Source: Antedon mediterranea (Eukaryota > Echinodermata > Crinoidea > Comatulida > Antedonidae). From it: DNA of 64,000 nucleotides. The stretch spans positions 9,794,501-9,858,500 of the forward strand of contig NC_092672.1 in assembly GCF_964355755.1 (NCBI RefSeq), read 5' to 3'. Made by a program: the position numbers and the translations under genes. Shown one piece after another: positions 1-13,700 of the stretch (its first letter is position 1; each line of letters starts with the position of its first letter). The notes below the pieces were generated by a model. The model had not been told where the DNA came from. It made no database searches and was given only the letters and a program-made list of their open reading frames with translations.

Positions 1-255
1 ATGAATATTATGGATTAAGTATATTAAAAAGTGACTTGTTGACTCCCACTGTGTACAGTTAATTATAATTCCAATATATATACATTATTAAGCGATATTT
101 ATATTGTATACATACTATAGTAGGTTATTTTCACGGTTTTCTATGGGAGTTAACATATAACACAGTATATACTGTATAAAAATCTCAGGCACAAAATAAA
201 TTTTAAACCGTCTGAAATTTAATTAATTAATTTTAAATAATAAAAATGAGGAAAC

Positions 256-358
256 ATGTGAGAATGAGAAATCACAACCACAGATTCGAACCAGAAACCT
301 TCTGCTTGATATGCAGATGTCATAACCATTACATAGACCACTGGGGTTTTCATGGTAT
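256..358 (-). mobile_element. tRNA-derived SINE (family A), copy 1
   Basis: Read on the minus strand: AGTGGTCTATGTAATGG (A box), CTGCATATCAAGCAG (anticodon-arm-like hairpin) and GGTTTCTGGTTCGAATC (B box). It matches the copy at 54228-54340, including the AATACCATGAAA lead and the CATTCTCACA end. Confidence 0.75.
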
Positions 359-1721
359 TGTAAAAATTTGATTGAGTAACGACTCTTTAACACAGTCTTA
401 CCATGGTATGGCAGAACAGCATTAGTTCCTCAATTGTACACACACGCACCAGAGATCTAATATAAAATGACAATTTCTTTTATCTTTTTTAAATATAAAT
501 TATTAGATTGTATACAATAAAAATGTTATAGAAAATTTCAAATAACCAGTTGGCATTCTCCAAAAAATATTCTGAATATTAAATCAATTTCTGTAAAAAT
601 TGTATTGGCACACTGGCAATGTAATGATTTACATTTTCATTAATGTTTAGAATTCTAGAAAAAAATGATCACCCTTACAGTTGTCATTCCTCATATAATT
701 TTATCTATGAATATTCTGTGGATTTTGTCAATTTTATTTAATAAAATTGTATTTCAAGTTAAGTTACAACTCAACCGCTGCATACAAAATACCACAATAA
801 TAATTAAGGTTTTTATGCTTCAGTCAGTTTCAGCAAGATGAAAATATGCACAAAATAGATGTAGTTATCTGCACTGTAATCAGTTGGTAAATATATAATT
901 CAGTTGTATAACATATACAGTATACACAGTAGTAAAACAGTAGCCTCTACTGAATAATTTATTGTAAGTAATTGGCTTTTCACTGATGACATCCTTATGA
1001 GATTTGGGTCATTCTTCTATTAATGGGTCATTGATCATTATGGGTCAGTAGATTTAAATTCTGTGGGGAAAAAGGAGAATCACACTTATTTCCCCTAGTA
1101 GTGCTTACTGTTGGTGACAAAAATATCTTGGCATTCCTTTATAAAGAGATACTGGTGATGTTTTGTTGACTTGAAATTAAATATTTCTGGGGGATAAAAA
1201 TTTTACATTGATTTACAATTTTATAAGTTTTACATCACTTGACGGTGGTATGTTGATACGTTCCCACATGAGGGCATGGTTGTGGACTGGTCCATTATAA
1301 TACAGGGGTGTTCTAGGAACTTTTCACTTTTGTATCTAAAGCCCTCCCTCTGGAGAGCATGGGCTATTGTCGGTTTATACAGGTAGCACTCATTGACTAC
1401 TAACACCAATACTGGTTTGTTTATTTTTCAGGTACTCATGATTCTATTATTTCGGATATCTTGCCGATCATATAAAAATACCACATTTTCAGTTCTAATT
1501 CTGCGATTCATATATGAACACACCCACAAGGACTAATTTCCATTGTCATTTCCAAACAGGAAGGATGATCAGTAAAGACTGAAATTACATCATCTTTATA
1601 ACAACAAATGATAAACATTCTTGTAAAATGATTCTTCTGGTACTTATCTACCAATAGTTCCCTCCTTTCAACCTTTGTTAATTGTATTGTGGTCAAGTAA
1701 CATTACATGTTTCTCGTCCCT

Positions 1722-1789
1722 GACCGCATCCTTTTTTGGACCCGTCTCCTTTTTTAGGGCCGCCTCCTTTTTTGTGGCTGCCTCCTTTT
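1722..1789. repeat. Short tandem repeat, about 4 units of 17-18 bp
   Basis: Units of the form GGGCCGCCTCCTTTTTTG, diverged between copies. Confidence 0.7.
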
Positions 1790-3111
1790 GTTTATTTTTA
1801 AATTTAAACACGATTAATACTTAGGAATGAATGTATAATTGTTCAATTGGGAGAATATTCTCATGAGATTGAAGTTGTTCTATTCAACAATGGAAGCAAG
1901 GAAAACGAATGCTATTTAAGATACAGTAAGACAATTTTCTGTTTTTAAATACTGGAAATCTCACTTCATATGTAGATTAACCTATTCAACTTTAAATGCT
2001 TTATTGGTAGTACTTGTATGTGAAACATGTAGTCACTTGAATGGTATTTGTAAAATGCTATACAGTAACTACATCTCATTTGTTACACATATCTCAACTT
2101 ATTTTAAAGCAATTATAAGTTATTTAGGAAACCACCCAACAGAAACAATATCATTGGGATTATTTAGCACTTGATCCAGATCATTGTATCTTAAAAGATT
2201 GACTCATATTGATAATGATTTATATATTCTATCAATATGACTCATTTGCAGTTTTATCTATTAGTTTTGTAGGTCATGTCCCCAGGTATTTCAACATAGT
2301 ACCATGTCTGGGGTTGTTTGCCCTGTAGGTTATCTGTTGATTCAGAAGGGTTGATATACAGGCCTATAGGTATTCTGCAAACTGTACAAATGGTGGTATG
2401 GCATTGTTGCTTTGTGGTTAACCCACCTTTCCCAGGGTCCTGATTTCATAAGTAATATTCTGAGTTTCACTTCAAACCACTAAGTAAAACCTTATAAAAC
2501 TTATTTTCTTCAAAATCATAGTAATCCGGATATACATGTTTAATTATTGTTGATAATTTGGTGGCATGTTCTCTGAAAAACAAGAACATGTTTCCTTTAG
2601 TTATTGGTATAATCCTATACACTTTCCTAGAAATTTCTACCACATAAATCATATTTATAGTAAAATAACTGTGTATATGCTAGCAATTGATATTTCCTTT
2701 AAGCTACAGAGTATAGGCTATGTATTATGCTCTCTAGTTCAGATTTCCCTTGAGTACTTATCTTTTTTCTTTTGTGCTTTAAAGAATACAAGCTGAAGCA
2801 AATCTGTATTGTTATAAACTCATTCACAACCTTATGTCTGGCAAAAGAAAATATAAGTTTGTTTCTCTGGCAGTTGAAGCTATAAAGACTTCATAGAAGT
2901 AAAGATAAATATTTACTGTATTATTTGAATAGTAACATAATGGCATTATTTGAAGATTAAACTTTAGAACTTCTAAACAATGAAGAGAGAAATAAACGTT
3001 TAAATTGTATGTATTCAATTCATTTCATATTCTGAAATATATTTTCCTATTGAAGAATCATGTGACTTTAAACTTGGCTTATGTTCAACATTTAGTCTTT
3101 AAATGTAAATA

Positions 3112-3285
3112 ATAGAACCCCTTTTATGGGGACACCTCAGGACCAAAAAAGGAATCCCCTTAATAGGAATGTCCTAAATAATAAGGTTAGCTGTTAGTAT
3201 ATTTTCCTTAGGCCTACATCATATCATTAGCAAATGAGAAATTATCCCTTAATAGAGTTGTTGCCTGAAGGGGTTCAACTGTACA
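3112..3285. repeat. Diverged element related to the AGTAGAACC MITE
   Basis: Starts ATAGAACCCCTTTTATGGGG ACACCTC and ends near AAGGGGTTCAACTGTAC, matching the 48116-48599 element's ends at reduced identity. It lacks the minisatellite. Confidence 0.5.
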
Positions 3286-3529
3286 AAGTTATGGATGAAG
3301 AGTGACAAGAGCACATCATTTTTAGAGTGGTATTGACCCAAAACAAGTTGGTTACATCCCACAACAGATAAAAGCTTGATATAGGGCCAATACCCTCGAA
3401 AAAGAGTATAATCATCCTACACTAGGTATGCTACAATACTTTTGCCATTATGAGGAAAACAGTTGTTAGTTTTTACATAAAATTGGTCGTAAAATGGGCA
3501 TTTTACTCTTGTTGACTATGTCGCATTGT

Positions 3530-3785
3530 CTCAATTTGGTGACAGCAGACTACCACTTGGCTTGGCTACCACTCCAAGGGTCCTGGGTTCAAGTCCCGTC
3601 ACATGCCAGGATTTTTTCTAAGGACCAAATTCTCCACTCCCAAAGACTTGTAATAAGACTTTGTTTATGTAGAGCATCTTGTGTATATGTTTGTCTTGTG
3701 AACCTCTGAGGGTGCCTAATGATCAGCAATAGCTGGATGGATCACCCTCATTAAATATGGTAAAAAAAACATTAAAAAAAACAAA
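3530..3785 (+). mobile_element. tRNA-derived SINE (family B)
   Basis: A B-box-like GGGTTCAAGTCCC lies near 3585, preceded by a degraded A-box region. The body includes GAGGGTGCCTAATGATCAGC and pairs ATGGATCACCCTC; the 3' end is A-rich (ATGGTAAAAAAAACATTAAA). The 71-codon open frame here is not a gene. Confidence 0.55.
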
Positions 3786-5255
3786 CCAACAATGCTGATA
3801 TTCCCATGAACCTGGGTTGAAATTAAGACCTTTTAAATCCTTATAGGTGTACTTAATGAACAAGACAATCATTAACACAATATGTGTTATCTACCCCCTT
3901 CGGGCCTTGCATTGTGATTTCAGAGCTATTCATTCCTCTTAGCCACAGACCTCTCAATACAGTTGCCTTTGGGATGTCTGAGCACCCTATGGATCACCCC
4001 ACATTCAAAGCTGGGTTATTTATATAAATGACAAACAGTAGCTCATTATCCTTTTATCTGTGGTGTTGAATTGAAGTGTCTTTGATCTAACAACTATTGC
4101 TGGTAAATCTAAAGTATAGGTGTGTATAATTGCAGGCTTGATGCCAAGTCATTATTTGTAATGAATAACATGATTATCATAATTTACTGCATACAATTAA
4201 ATGGGGAAAGAGAGTATTTATGTTAGAATTTATGACAGAAAAACAAATACTATCAAGTTTGTACAGTACCAATATTACTAAACACAATATAGTAGACTAC
4301 TATTTGCCAAACTAAAAAGTGATAGTTAAATACTGTAATGAGCATCAGATAAGTTGACTAACTGTATAAAATCAATTGGCCTACTGAAATTTAAAATTCA
4401 AAATTATCTTTTCCAAGCAAGAAACTTCTGCAAAACCCAAATATTGTGCAATGAAATTCACCCTAAGTGCTTTCTAAACCTTGGAAAATTTGATAATTTT
4501 TAAAGAAAGGTCATGTTGTTATAACAAATTAACACAAGTATGTGCAGTACTTTGAATTGAAATAATATTATTGTAAGCTTCTATTCTAATAAAATAATCC
4601 TATTTAATAGCATAATGTAAACTTTATGACTAAAACATTTTTGATAAACGTGTTTTATATAGATTCATGATAAACCTGCACACTGCCCCCTATAGTTTTC
4701 ACATGGTGGTATTTCAGGTGTACTGTTTGTCCTTGGTATTAATTGGATTTCTATTGTTAATTGAGAGTTATTTCATTAGCATGCAGTGTCATATTCTATC
4801 AATCCCCAAGTTCAAGCTATTACTTGAAAACATAAGATACCATTGGGACCTTTTGTATGCTTTGTGTTTTTTGATGGTCAAGGTTTTATAATAAGCCTTT
4901 AGGTGAATTTTATTGCAAACCAATTTTTTTGGATTTTTTTGCAGAAAAGTTTATTGCTTGGAAAAGATAATCATGATCTTTTTGATTTGCAATTTTAGCA
5001 GAGCAATTGATTTTATTTTATACAGAATTGTTCATCAGAACATTATAACTAACAGTTATTTGTCATACTTGTTAGTTGGTCTCATGACATACACCACATT
5101 TGTAAAATATTTTAAATACATTTTTTTAAAGAACAAAATAAGACCATAATGAGTGAACATAGCATAGTTGAAAATTATTGGAAAATAACTAAACTTAAAT
5201 AATTCAGACATACAATTTTGTAAAAACCACACAAAGAACAAATCATTGGAGCTTA

Positions 5256-6330
5256 GGCCCTGTTCAGACCCATGGCGTTAGACCGTTTTAGCGTACGACG
5301 CTAAAAGAATGTGTGTCTGAACAGTTGGGGATTAGCGTACAACGCGTCGTACAACGGTTGTAGCGTTGTAGTGGAAAACGGTTGATAGTACCGTTTTAGC
5401 GTACGACGCTACTGTAAGTCAACGTTGTATCCAATCAGAACGTTTCCTGTTATGACGCGAAACAAGGTTTGACCTAGGCTGACATCTTGTATCGTCAATG
5501 TGTGAGATGGATTTCAATAACAAAAAGGCCAGAATAAATAAGGCCTAACTACACTACAAATACAACTGTTACAAAGGCTACAAACTATTATCAACTGATT
5601 ACCATTATATTTTCTAACAAATGACATAAATACATGCACCTTGTATTTCAACATAGGGACTACGATCCCATCCGCTTTTAGGCCTAGCTAGGCCTAGAGC
5701 CATTCAGGCATTTCATTCAAGCTAAAAACTAGCGTGGGACATCAAGTCACTCATTCATACAAGGCAGACTAGACTGGACAAGTTTAATGCTGAAAACCCC
5801 CTAACTCCTAAAAAAATCAGTAAACAAACAAGGGGAGCTGTGTCCCTTTTATTAGCAAGTTAAGGGTTATTTTCAACCGACTGGACTGGGTGGGAATATA
5901 TATCTTTGACTGGACTGGATAGACTAATCACAATCATATTTTTCTTCATCATTACGAGGCCTGCTTTATTTTCGTAGCACAAGAGCCTGGGGAAAATGTT
6001 TTTTACTACAAAATAAAAACAATTGAAACAGAAATTTGGCTTTACTATATTTTTCTTAAATAAATTCTGAGGTATGTTTTATTTACGGCAAATGTTGTCA
6101 TAATTGTAGGGCTGAGATCTAGGCCTATATACAGTGGAAATGATGAAAACACGTGGGTAAGAGCACATGAATATGCAACTAGAAACAACCTGGATGACGT
6201 ACTTCCGTTGTAACAATAATCGTACGCTATGGGTCTGAACACCTCGTTTTTTTCTCTGCGGTTTGTAACGTGACCTTGATAGTAACGTTGTACGCTAAAA
6301 CGGTCTAACGCCATGGGTCTGAACAGGGCC
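5256..6330. mobile_element. Non-autonomous DNA transposon with 41-bp perfect terminal inverted repeats
   Basis: The ends are GGCCCTGTTCAGACCCATGG... and its exact reverse complement over 41 bp; homology continues imperfectly inward with repeated GTACGACGCTA-type motifs. Flanks are CTTA and TAAG, so the inverted symmetry runs past the GGCCC end and the target duplication is unresolved. A TTA/TAA flank and a GGCCCTG end resemble PIF/Harbinger MITEs (inference). The 1075-bp interior encodes no transposase. Confidence 0.85.
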
Positions 6331-9300
6331 TAAGTGATAAATATGTATTATTTAAATTATTATATGCAACAAGTTTTTAATAAATACCTTCATGTTCCAG
6401 ACTTTAAAGATTGAATAGACAACCACATTCCTCAGACATGTTTTCCATCCTTTTCATCAATTTAGAATATTATGATTTATGTGAGAATAAAGTTTGTAAT
6501 TTACTAGAAACCATAAATCTCAATTCCATGACAAATAACCCTTTTAGATTTATTAGCCTTTAATTTATTAGTATGCCTACAAAATTTCTCAATATATAAA
6601 TTTATCTGATTTAGTATCTCCCCTAAATCTGTGTTAAAATTGTTTAGTTCTAGTAAAATAAATTGGTCTGCTTTATCTGTATTCAATAGTATTTTCTGTC
6701 AACTCTTCAAACTCTTGGACCGGCCTTATATGTCAGTCTTTGAAGAAATGTCAGTATTCTTGACCAAAATGTGTTATTTAATGGTAAAACAAATTTGGAA
6801 TCTTTTGGACTTTAAAACAATTCATTGTGTCTGGTTTTAGGAAAGTTTCAGGTTTTCAGAAAGTATGGTGTTGGAGGAGTTGACTTATTGCGAAAAAATA
6901 CACAACAACAAGAGAACTCATTTAATTTAAGCACGGAATACAAAAGAGAAGCCAATGAACTGTGACTTAAACCAGGTTCCTATTGTTGTTTGCTGCTTGT
7001 GCATGTGTCACCCTTTATTGTTTGTTTATTGCATTGTTCATTAACATCATAGTAATAATATTGAATCCATCAAATTTGATCACATTGTCAATTCTTCATA
7101 TTCATGGGAATACAAGAACTGGAAGAAAAATGATATTTTGATGAATAATAGTTACTCTCTTCAGAGGTCCCAACTTGGGAAAGTCCATTCGCAGGAGGTT
7201 TTGTCGTGAACCACATTCAAATTCAATTCATCGGGGCGTCGAAAGTCAACGCGCGGGGAATCGAAAATCAACACGCGTGTCGTTTACGTCTCTTAGTCTT
7301 AATTAACTAAATATGTTACATATACAGTATATTATACAATATTTACACATAAGTTGGCTTAATTTTTACATAGGTTTATACATCAGTATTTTTACATTTT
7401 AATATTTTTTTTATGGACACATCCTCAGTACAAAAAATGTAAAAAATATATACTGTATTTTAACTAAAATTCAGTATATAAAATAATTTAACTTAATTAC
7501 AAAATGTACAATAAACACATGATAGTATTGCCCAATAGAATTTACTCATTTTTTTTAGGCACAGGCCTAGGCCTAGCCTAGGGCTTCTACTTCTAGGCCC
7601 TAGCTAGCTACCATTACCCCAAAACAATCGAAATAACTATCCCGAATCCGTCTTATGCTACATTACGCGAGTTAACATATTATTTCAGATGAAAAACATT
7701 GAGTTTTATATTGTTTTATCCATACGTAATTACACTGGCATTAAAGATATAACATTAAAATGTAGGCCGTTTATGAGCTATTTCGCCGATTTCTTATCGC
7801 TGGGAAATTCCCCACCAGCGATATTGATCGATCGAGGAGTAGGCCTAGGCTAGAGGCCTAGCGTGCATGCCGGAACGGGTGGATTATTGCTATATAAATA
7901 ACTAGTTTGAACAAAAGAGCTTACGAAAATCTTAGGTAAATTTTTATTAAACGTAGGCCTACTTGCTTGGCGAATCCATGCCTTTTAAATCATTTAACAT
8001 GTTCGTATTATCGGATTGTACAGTAAAACCAAATAAAACACCGCCTCAACAACCTCGTGCGATGTGCGATCTGTTGTTCTTTGCAGCGCGCGGATCAACA
8101 TTGGTAGAGTTCATTAATTATGAGGGTGTTTAAAATGTAATAACTATTAAAAACGTGTCTCAACCACTGTGTAATCAAAGCGTTTATTTAGTTAAAACTT
8201 GGATCCTCCCAAAATTTATAATCGCGTATTCCGGTTACCACGTGATTGATTCACGGTTGGTTGCACGCTTCTTTTTTTTCTACGTCCGGCGTGTAGTACC
8301 GTGCATGTTTATATTATTGTTACGGTTTAACAAAGGCAGTGCATACAAATAAAAATACAATAATAGACCACAAAGACTACATGAATAGACATTGTTTCAA
8401 CATCCTGCCTCACTTTTTCCTGGTTATTGACTATTGTTGACCTGGGCTGAGCCTGGGTGTAACCGTAAATCAATTTGGCCAAAAATATGGGGAAATTTGA
8501 AAATGCGGTAAAAAAATCAAAATGCGGTAGAAAACGTCGAGATAGCGGTAGATGGGTACTAAAAGCGGTAGACTACCGCGAGTAGCGGTAGACTTGGGAC
8601 CCCTGTCTCTTATCTGGATCTTTGACAGTTCATAATTTCAGTGACATAAGCCATTTTAGAATTAAATTATATGAATAAAATGAATATAAAATACACAGTT
8701 ATAAACAATATGTATGATTTAATTGATGATAAGGAAGCATAAGTTGAGAGCGATACTAAAAATTGGCACTTAATCTAAATTGTTAATAGTGATATGGTAT
8801 AACATGTAGCCTGTGTATATACACAGTAATACTAGGCAGATAATGAAACCATTTGTCACTGATGATTGCAAAATTCTTACTTTAAAGCTGAATTGGAACA
8901 AGAATAACACTGACAGTTATAAAAATACTTTATTATACTGTACTTACAAGTTCAAATTTATTGTCAGAAACTTACAATAAATACAATTTTTATGGACGTA
9001 ATTTTTTTAATACTTTTCTATTGGATTAGTTACATTTTGTTTGTTCATCCATATACTATTCCGTATTGCCAGCATGAATTTACCTTGTCGCTTTAAAAGT
9101 ATGGTCATTTGCACAGCCATTGTTGCAACCTACTGCATATACAAAAGAACAAGGTCTGAAGGTCTCACAGATGGACATCATTGCTAAAAATTGAACATGA
9201 CATTATATGTACTATATTCAACATTGAAATAATATTAGGTATACATAAAAATAATTTAGATTAACAATAGCAGCAATGGAAACTTAGATATTTTTATTTT

Positions 9301-9442
9301 TACAACTTTACACAACCTTTTCATAGATACAACTAAAATGGTGACTTATATCCCAAATTAGAGAAGTTTATCAATTACTAGTAGAAATCTTTGTATAGAA
9401 ATATGTGAAACTTCCAGAATTCCATTATCTCCTCTACACTAA
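6331..9442. other. Non-coding region with CpG-richer patch
   Basis: No gene recognised. From about 7190 to 8350 CpG dinucleotides and GGCCTAG-type strings are noticeably more frequent (for example CAACGCGCGGGG near 7250 and GCAGCGCGCGG near 8085). At 8480-8600 the string GCGGTAGA recurs several times. The patch could be a promoter or an old GC-rich element. Confidence 0.4.
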
Positions 9443-9938
9443 CAGGGCTGAAAATTAACGGTGACCTTTATTTGGTAAGGGCGAGTATTAATTTGGTGAT
9501 GGTCGACCCGTCTGGCGACTTCCAGAAACTGCATCCACCTACCTTTTATAACCAATCTAGGCCTAGGCTAATATAAGCTAAGTTATAAAGCTACAAGCCT
9601 AATGGCAGTCCCTTGTTTTTAAGGATCGCGAGCGCAATCGCACTCAACAACCTTCGAAAAGGAGAGCAATTAATCGCGCTCCATCTCACAGTGCGAGGTG
9701 GTACACTACCAAGAAAGGGGATTCCCCTGCCTGCATTCAAGGGCGAGTTTACTTTATCGCCTCATAGTGCAACCAGTACGGTGTCATAGAGGGGGGGGGG
9801 TTATCCCCAGCCCCGTCGGGCAAAAAAAATTTGTACAAAAAATTAATAAGGGCCAGCCATTTTTAATAAGGGCGACCATCCTTCAACTTCAACTGGCCCT
9901 GCTGGCCACTATGGTTTAAAGGTTAATTTTCAGCCCTG
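9443..9938. mobile_element. hAT-like non-autonomous DNA transposon
   Basis: Perfect 17-bp terminal inverted repeats (CAGGGCTGAAAATTAAC and its complement) bound a 496-bp element. CACTAA is directly repeated on both sides (9437-9442 and 9939-9944). The CAGGG start is typical of hAT ends, although hAT normally makes 8-bp duplications. The interior has no transposase; AAGGGCGA-type strings recur near both ends. Confidence 0.82.
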
Positions 9939-10635
9939 CACTAATATAAAAAACATTTGATGTTGCTCTACTCCATTGGCTCAGTCCTCTAGATATTTTT
10001 TATTTAGGATAATGATCAAATTAGATATTTAGATACTGCGTGTTATTGATAAGAATTTCTTTATCTTAAGTTAACTGAATCTATTTGCTCATAAAATAAT
10101 ATCATTTTTACCAGTCCAAATTCTTTGAATAAATATAGATTTTACAAATTACTATTCAGTGCACGTTTTTTGCAAAGTGTGAAATGAGCTGAGAGAATCT
10201 TGTTTCATATTTTATATTATTTCATCCTTTGTTTTTGTTCTCTCAATGTTTGATTGAGTAAATGATTATTGTTTATAGTGATATAAACAGCTGTCAAATT
10301 GTATTGAAGAAATGTATCTTCACCCAGGCATAGAATTTTTCATTCTTTTTTCTCCGCACAATGGTATAACAGAGAGTATTTTCGGGCCTTTTGATTCATT
10401 TGTGGTAAAAATCTGAGCTTGACAGTAATATTTCTAGCCTGACCATGAACGTATCACAGTATCGGTGACAAGTTTCAAGTAAAAGAATAAAATATTTTTT
10501 CCATGTTGAAATATTTGAATGTTTTGTGCACAAATTAAACATGCTTTTATGAAGATTTTTATAGGATCTTCATATTCATTGTTCGGTTGCTTTTTATATT
10601 TAGTTGCTTATTAAGCAGTTTTATATGTTTGGATA
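9939..10635. other. Sequence before first exon 1a
   Basis: AT-rich, no element or gene recognised. It would contain the promoter and 5' UTR of exon 1a if that exon is used; no TATA or CpG signature stands out. Confidence 0.4.
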
Positions 10636-10720
10636 ATGGAATTACCTTGCTTAGAAGATCATGCTTTACCTTCTAATGAAGAAAATGATAAATATGAAGA
10701 GTTGATGCTTTTCACAGAAG
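10636..10720 (+). CDS. KAZN: Kazrin candidate first coding exon 1a
   Basis: ATG at 10636 opens 28 codons (MELPCLEDHALPSNEENDKY, then EELMLFTE) ending at a GTATGT donor at 10721. An in-frame TAA lies upstream at 10612-10614, so this ATG is the first one in the frame. The exon ends with one base (G) of a codon, and exon 2 supplies CA, giving Ala. Acidic composition and higher GC than the surroundings support coding. No homologue of these residues is recognised, so the start is supported only by ATG, donor and phase. It may be one of several alternative first exons. Confidence 0.6.
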
Positions 10721-13700
10721 GTATGTTAAAATAGTAGAATAATTATACAGTAATATTTATATTGACATTTATGAATTGGTTAAGGGCCTGTTCAGACCTA
10801 CAAAGTTATTCTTTTGTATCATATATGGTCTGAACCAGGTAAAGACAAGGAAGCCAACTTTTACAACAAATTCTGACCTTTCTTTCTTTAAGCGAAATCT
10901 AGTACTTGCAAGATTTGTGCGCGATCCTTACAAAAGTCGTGCATCATCAATTTTAACAACTAAAGAATCAAATGTACATACCTGATGTTCGCCCCAATCA
11001 TTGTAGAAAAAAATCCTTTTAATATTATCTATTCTTTCTGACCCATGCTTGTTCATTTCCTTATTGATTTCAATTATGTTGAACTATTACTGTATACTAC
11101 CTCCTAAACCCAATTGAACTATAGGATAGTACCTTTTGACATTAATACTTCCTATTTTATTCTTTTCGACTGTTAATGATGCTATAACACAGTAAACATT
11201 TTGTTACATAGCATAGTGTGCAATTTTATGGTTTTGTACAGTCAACTATATTTATTATTACCCAACAATTGAAAATATGAGAACAATTGGTACATATAAA
11301 TTCACTTAAGATCCTTGATTGATAGAAGATGCACTATTTCAGTTCACCAGTATTCTATGGAAATTATACAAACTTGAAATACAATTGCATAAAGATATTA
11401 TGGGAGGAATGATTGTTTCTAGCATGCCTAAGTACTCTTTAAAGTTGGTACACATAGCAAATGTGTAAAAGATGACAGATATATGAGTGACTTGTCATGC
11501 TTTAATATCAAACTTGTTTTTATTCTGTCTCACAATATTTTGCAAAAGAGAATGTACTATATTGTCAATGAACCAAAACAAACATACTCTATTGCTTATA
11601 AATATATATATTTTTTTAGGTACAGTATTATTATTAAATATATAGAGTACCTGGTAATACAGTATCTTCCATGTTTGATCAAGTTTAATAACATTTGTAC
11701 TGTAGGCTACATTTCCCCTAGTTTTACTCAGCATTGAAAAGTTTTGTAGCCACAAGAAATAGAGTTGTTAGTTGCAAGAAAAGAGAACAACCTGTGTGCT
11801 GACCACAGTGTTGTTGAAGGCATCTCTCTGAAAAAGTGGTTGGGTTGAGACCTTACAAACCATACTGGTGGCTACAACCTGTTGAGGTTGATCTAGGATT
11901 TTTACATATAATAGGGAGCATATAAAAAGAGACTTATGTCCCGTCTATTTTCATCGCATTGCAGATGTTTAATTTTATACACTTCAAATACTGTACTGTA
12001 TCCAATAATGTGCCTACTTTATGTCAGCTATATTTTAGCTACGGCATGTCTTTTTTACAGTAAATTAATGCTCATTTAAAAATAATAATCCCTCCTCAAT
12101 TACAGTACATTAATGTATTCTTTACACCTACTTCTTAGAACTAGACCAGTACTAGAATATGATTCAGACCTCACAAGTGGTGAGGTTAAACACTGCCATC
12201 TATAGTCTATAATATTATGTTAAATATATTTTGTAATGTCTGGAATATCATACATTTCTTAAAGGTAAAATTGTTAAAGACTACTATTACAGTTTATTGG
12301 TGGTCATAACTTAATTATGAAGTGATGAGTTGGATGATCTGAAGTCATAATCTTAATATTACTGTCTAATTTAAGAAAGTAAATAATAGTCTGTATAAAG
12401 CATATTAATTTAAAAACTTGAAAAAAAATTAATCAATGAAAAAAGGTTAAGGTCAGAAATACCAGTCGATTCATACTTATCAAGATCATTTCCTTTAAAT
12501 AACTTCCTCTTGATATGCCACAAAAATGGGTTACATTAACCTTGGGCAGGAACTGATCCCATGTGGGCATCCAAGTGGGTCTTAATTATTTCTAGCACAA
12601 ACACCACCCAACTATTGTTTTCTAACAAGTTGCTGATTGGTCAATGAAATCGATTCTATATATGTAGGAATTTCAACTTTGTGTGTATGGCTTTATTGCA
12701 TTGTTTGTGACATTGTTTATATTGGTTGTGATAATTTATAGTCCATAAACATACTGGTTATGGAATGAGAAAGTATATAATCACTTCTACTCAGTGAGAA
12801 GAATTGTGAGAAGCAGTGCAGAACATATGACAGATGAGTTTATTTGGATTAAAAGGAAGGAAAGTGATAGATAACCACCTGTGTACATATTGTGTTATTC
12901 TTAACCTGTTGACAAGTCTTTTATACCTGTTTGACTCAATGTTTGAATATTGATTGTGGGAAAACACTATGTTAGTTAACATCAGTGCCACAAGTGGATA
13001 ATAAACAGTTCATCACTGGATTGGATTTTATTAGATTTAGATAAAGTCTTTCAAAGGATAATAATAATGATCATTGATTGAAATATACAGGCTGTTGCTA
13101 TAGTATTATAATACTGTATGAAGGAATACTAATTTTGGGTTAAAAAACACCTTTTGTGGTGTCAGTTTCACAATGATTTCGGTGCAAAGAGTGTGGCTAA
13201 CAGAGGATTGGATGAACTCTGACTACGGATTTAACTATATGGAATTAGGTTTGTGTTAATTCTCTTTTTATTTTTATCTAATTAAAATGAAAAGGATAAC
13301 CAAGGGTTAAAGTTGGGAACCTCTCCTTACAGTAGCTTCATGATTTATCAAGCTATAAATATGCCAGTTTTACACCTTTTCGCAATATATTTCCTGTGTG
13401 AAAAGGTGTAGACCGACATAACGTTGGCTTGTACCATAGTTTCTGTGTGGAAGGGATTCAAATCATTTGGTGACCATCTGTTTCCCTTCTCTTTTTCTAA
13501 TGAAACACACACACAAACTTCTATTACTTAATTTTGAAAATATCTGTTTAATTATATTACAAAAATTATTTATCTAAATAACATTTCCAAAAATAAGAAT
13601 GGTTATGTACAGTAGGCCTCAGTATGTTTGTTTAAATTTAAATGTGTTACTTTACAATTAATCTATATTTGGCATTACAAATGTAAAAATATAATTAATT

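Larger units (their letters stand above)
1..5255. other. Upstream non-coding region, repeats only
   Basis: AT-rich sequence. Open frames here are short, lack splice or family signals and look random. It holds a SINE near 256-358, a short tandem repeat at 1722-1789, a TAGAACC-type element fragment at about 3112-3285 and a second SINE at about 3530-3785. I see no gene. Confidence 0.6.

Noticed and set aside
6045-6314. 89-codon minus-strand frame
   Set aside because: Lies at the terminal repeat of the 5256-6330 element and shows no transposase or other family signal.
7161-7210. ATG frame (MNNSYSLQRSQLGKVHSQE) followed by GTTTTG
   Set aside because: Ends in phase 0 while exon 2 needs phase 1, and the donor is weak.
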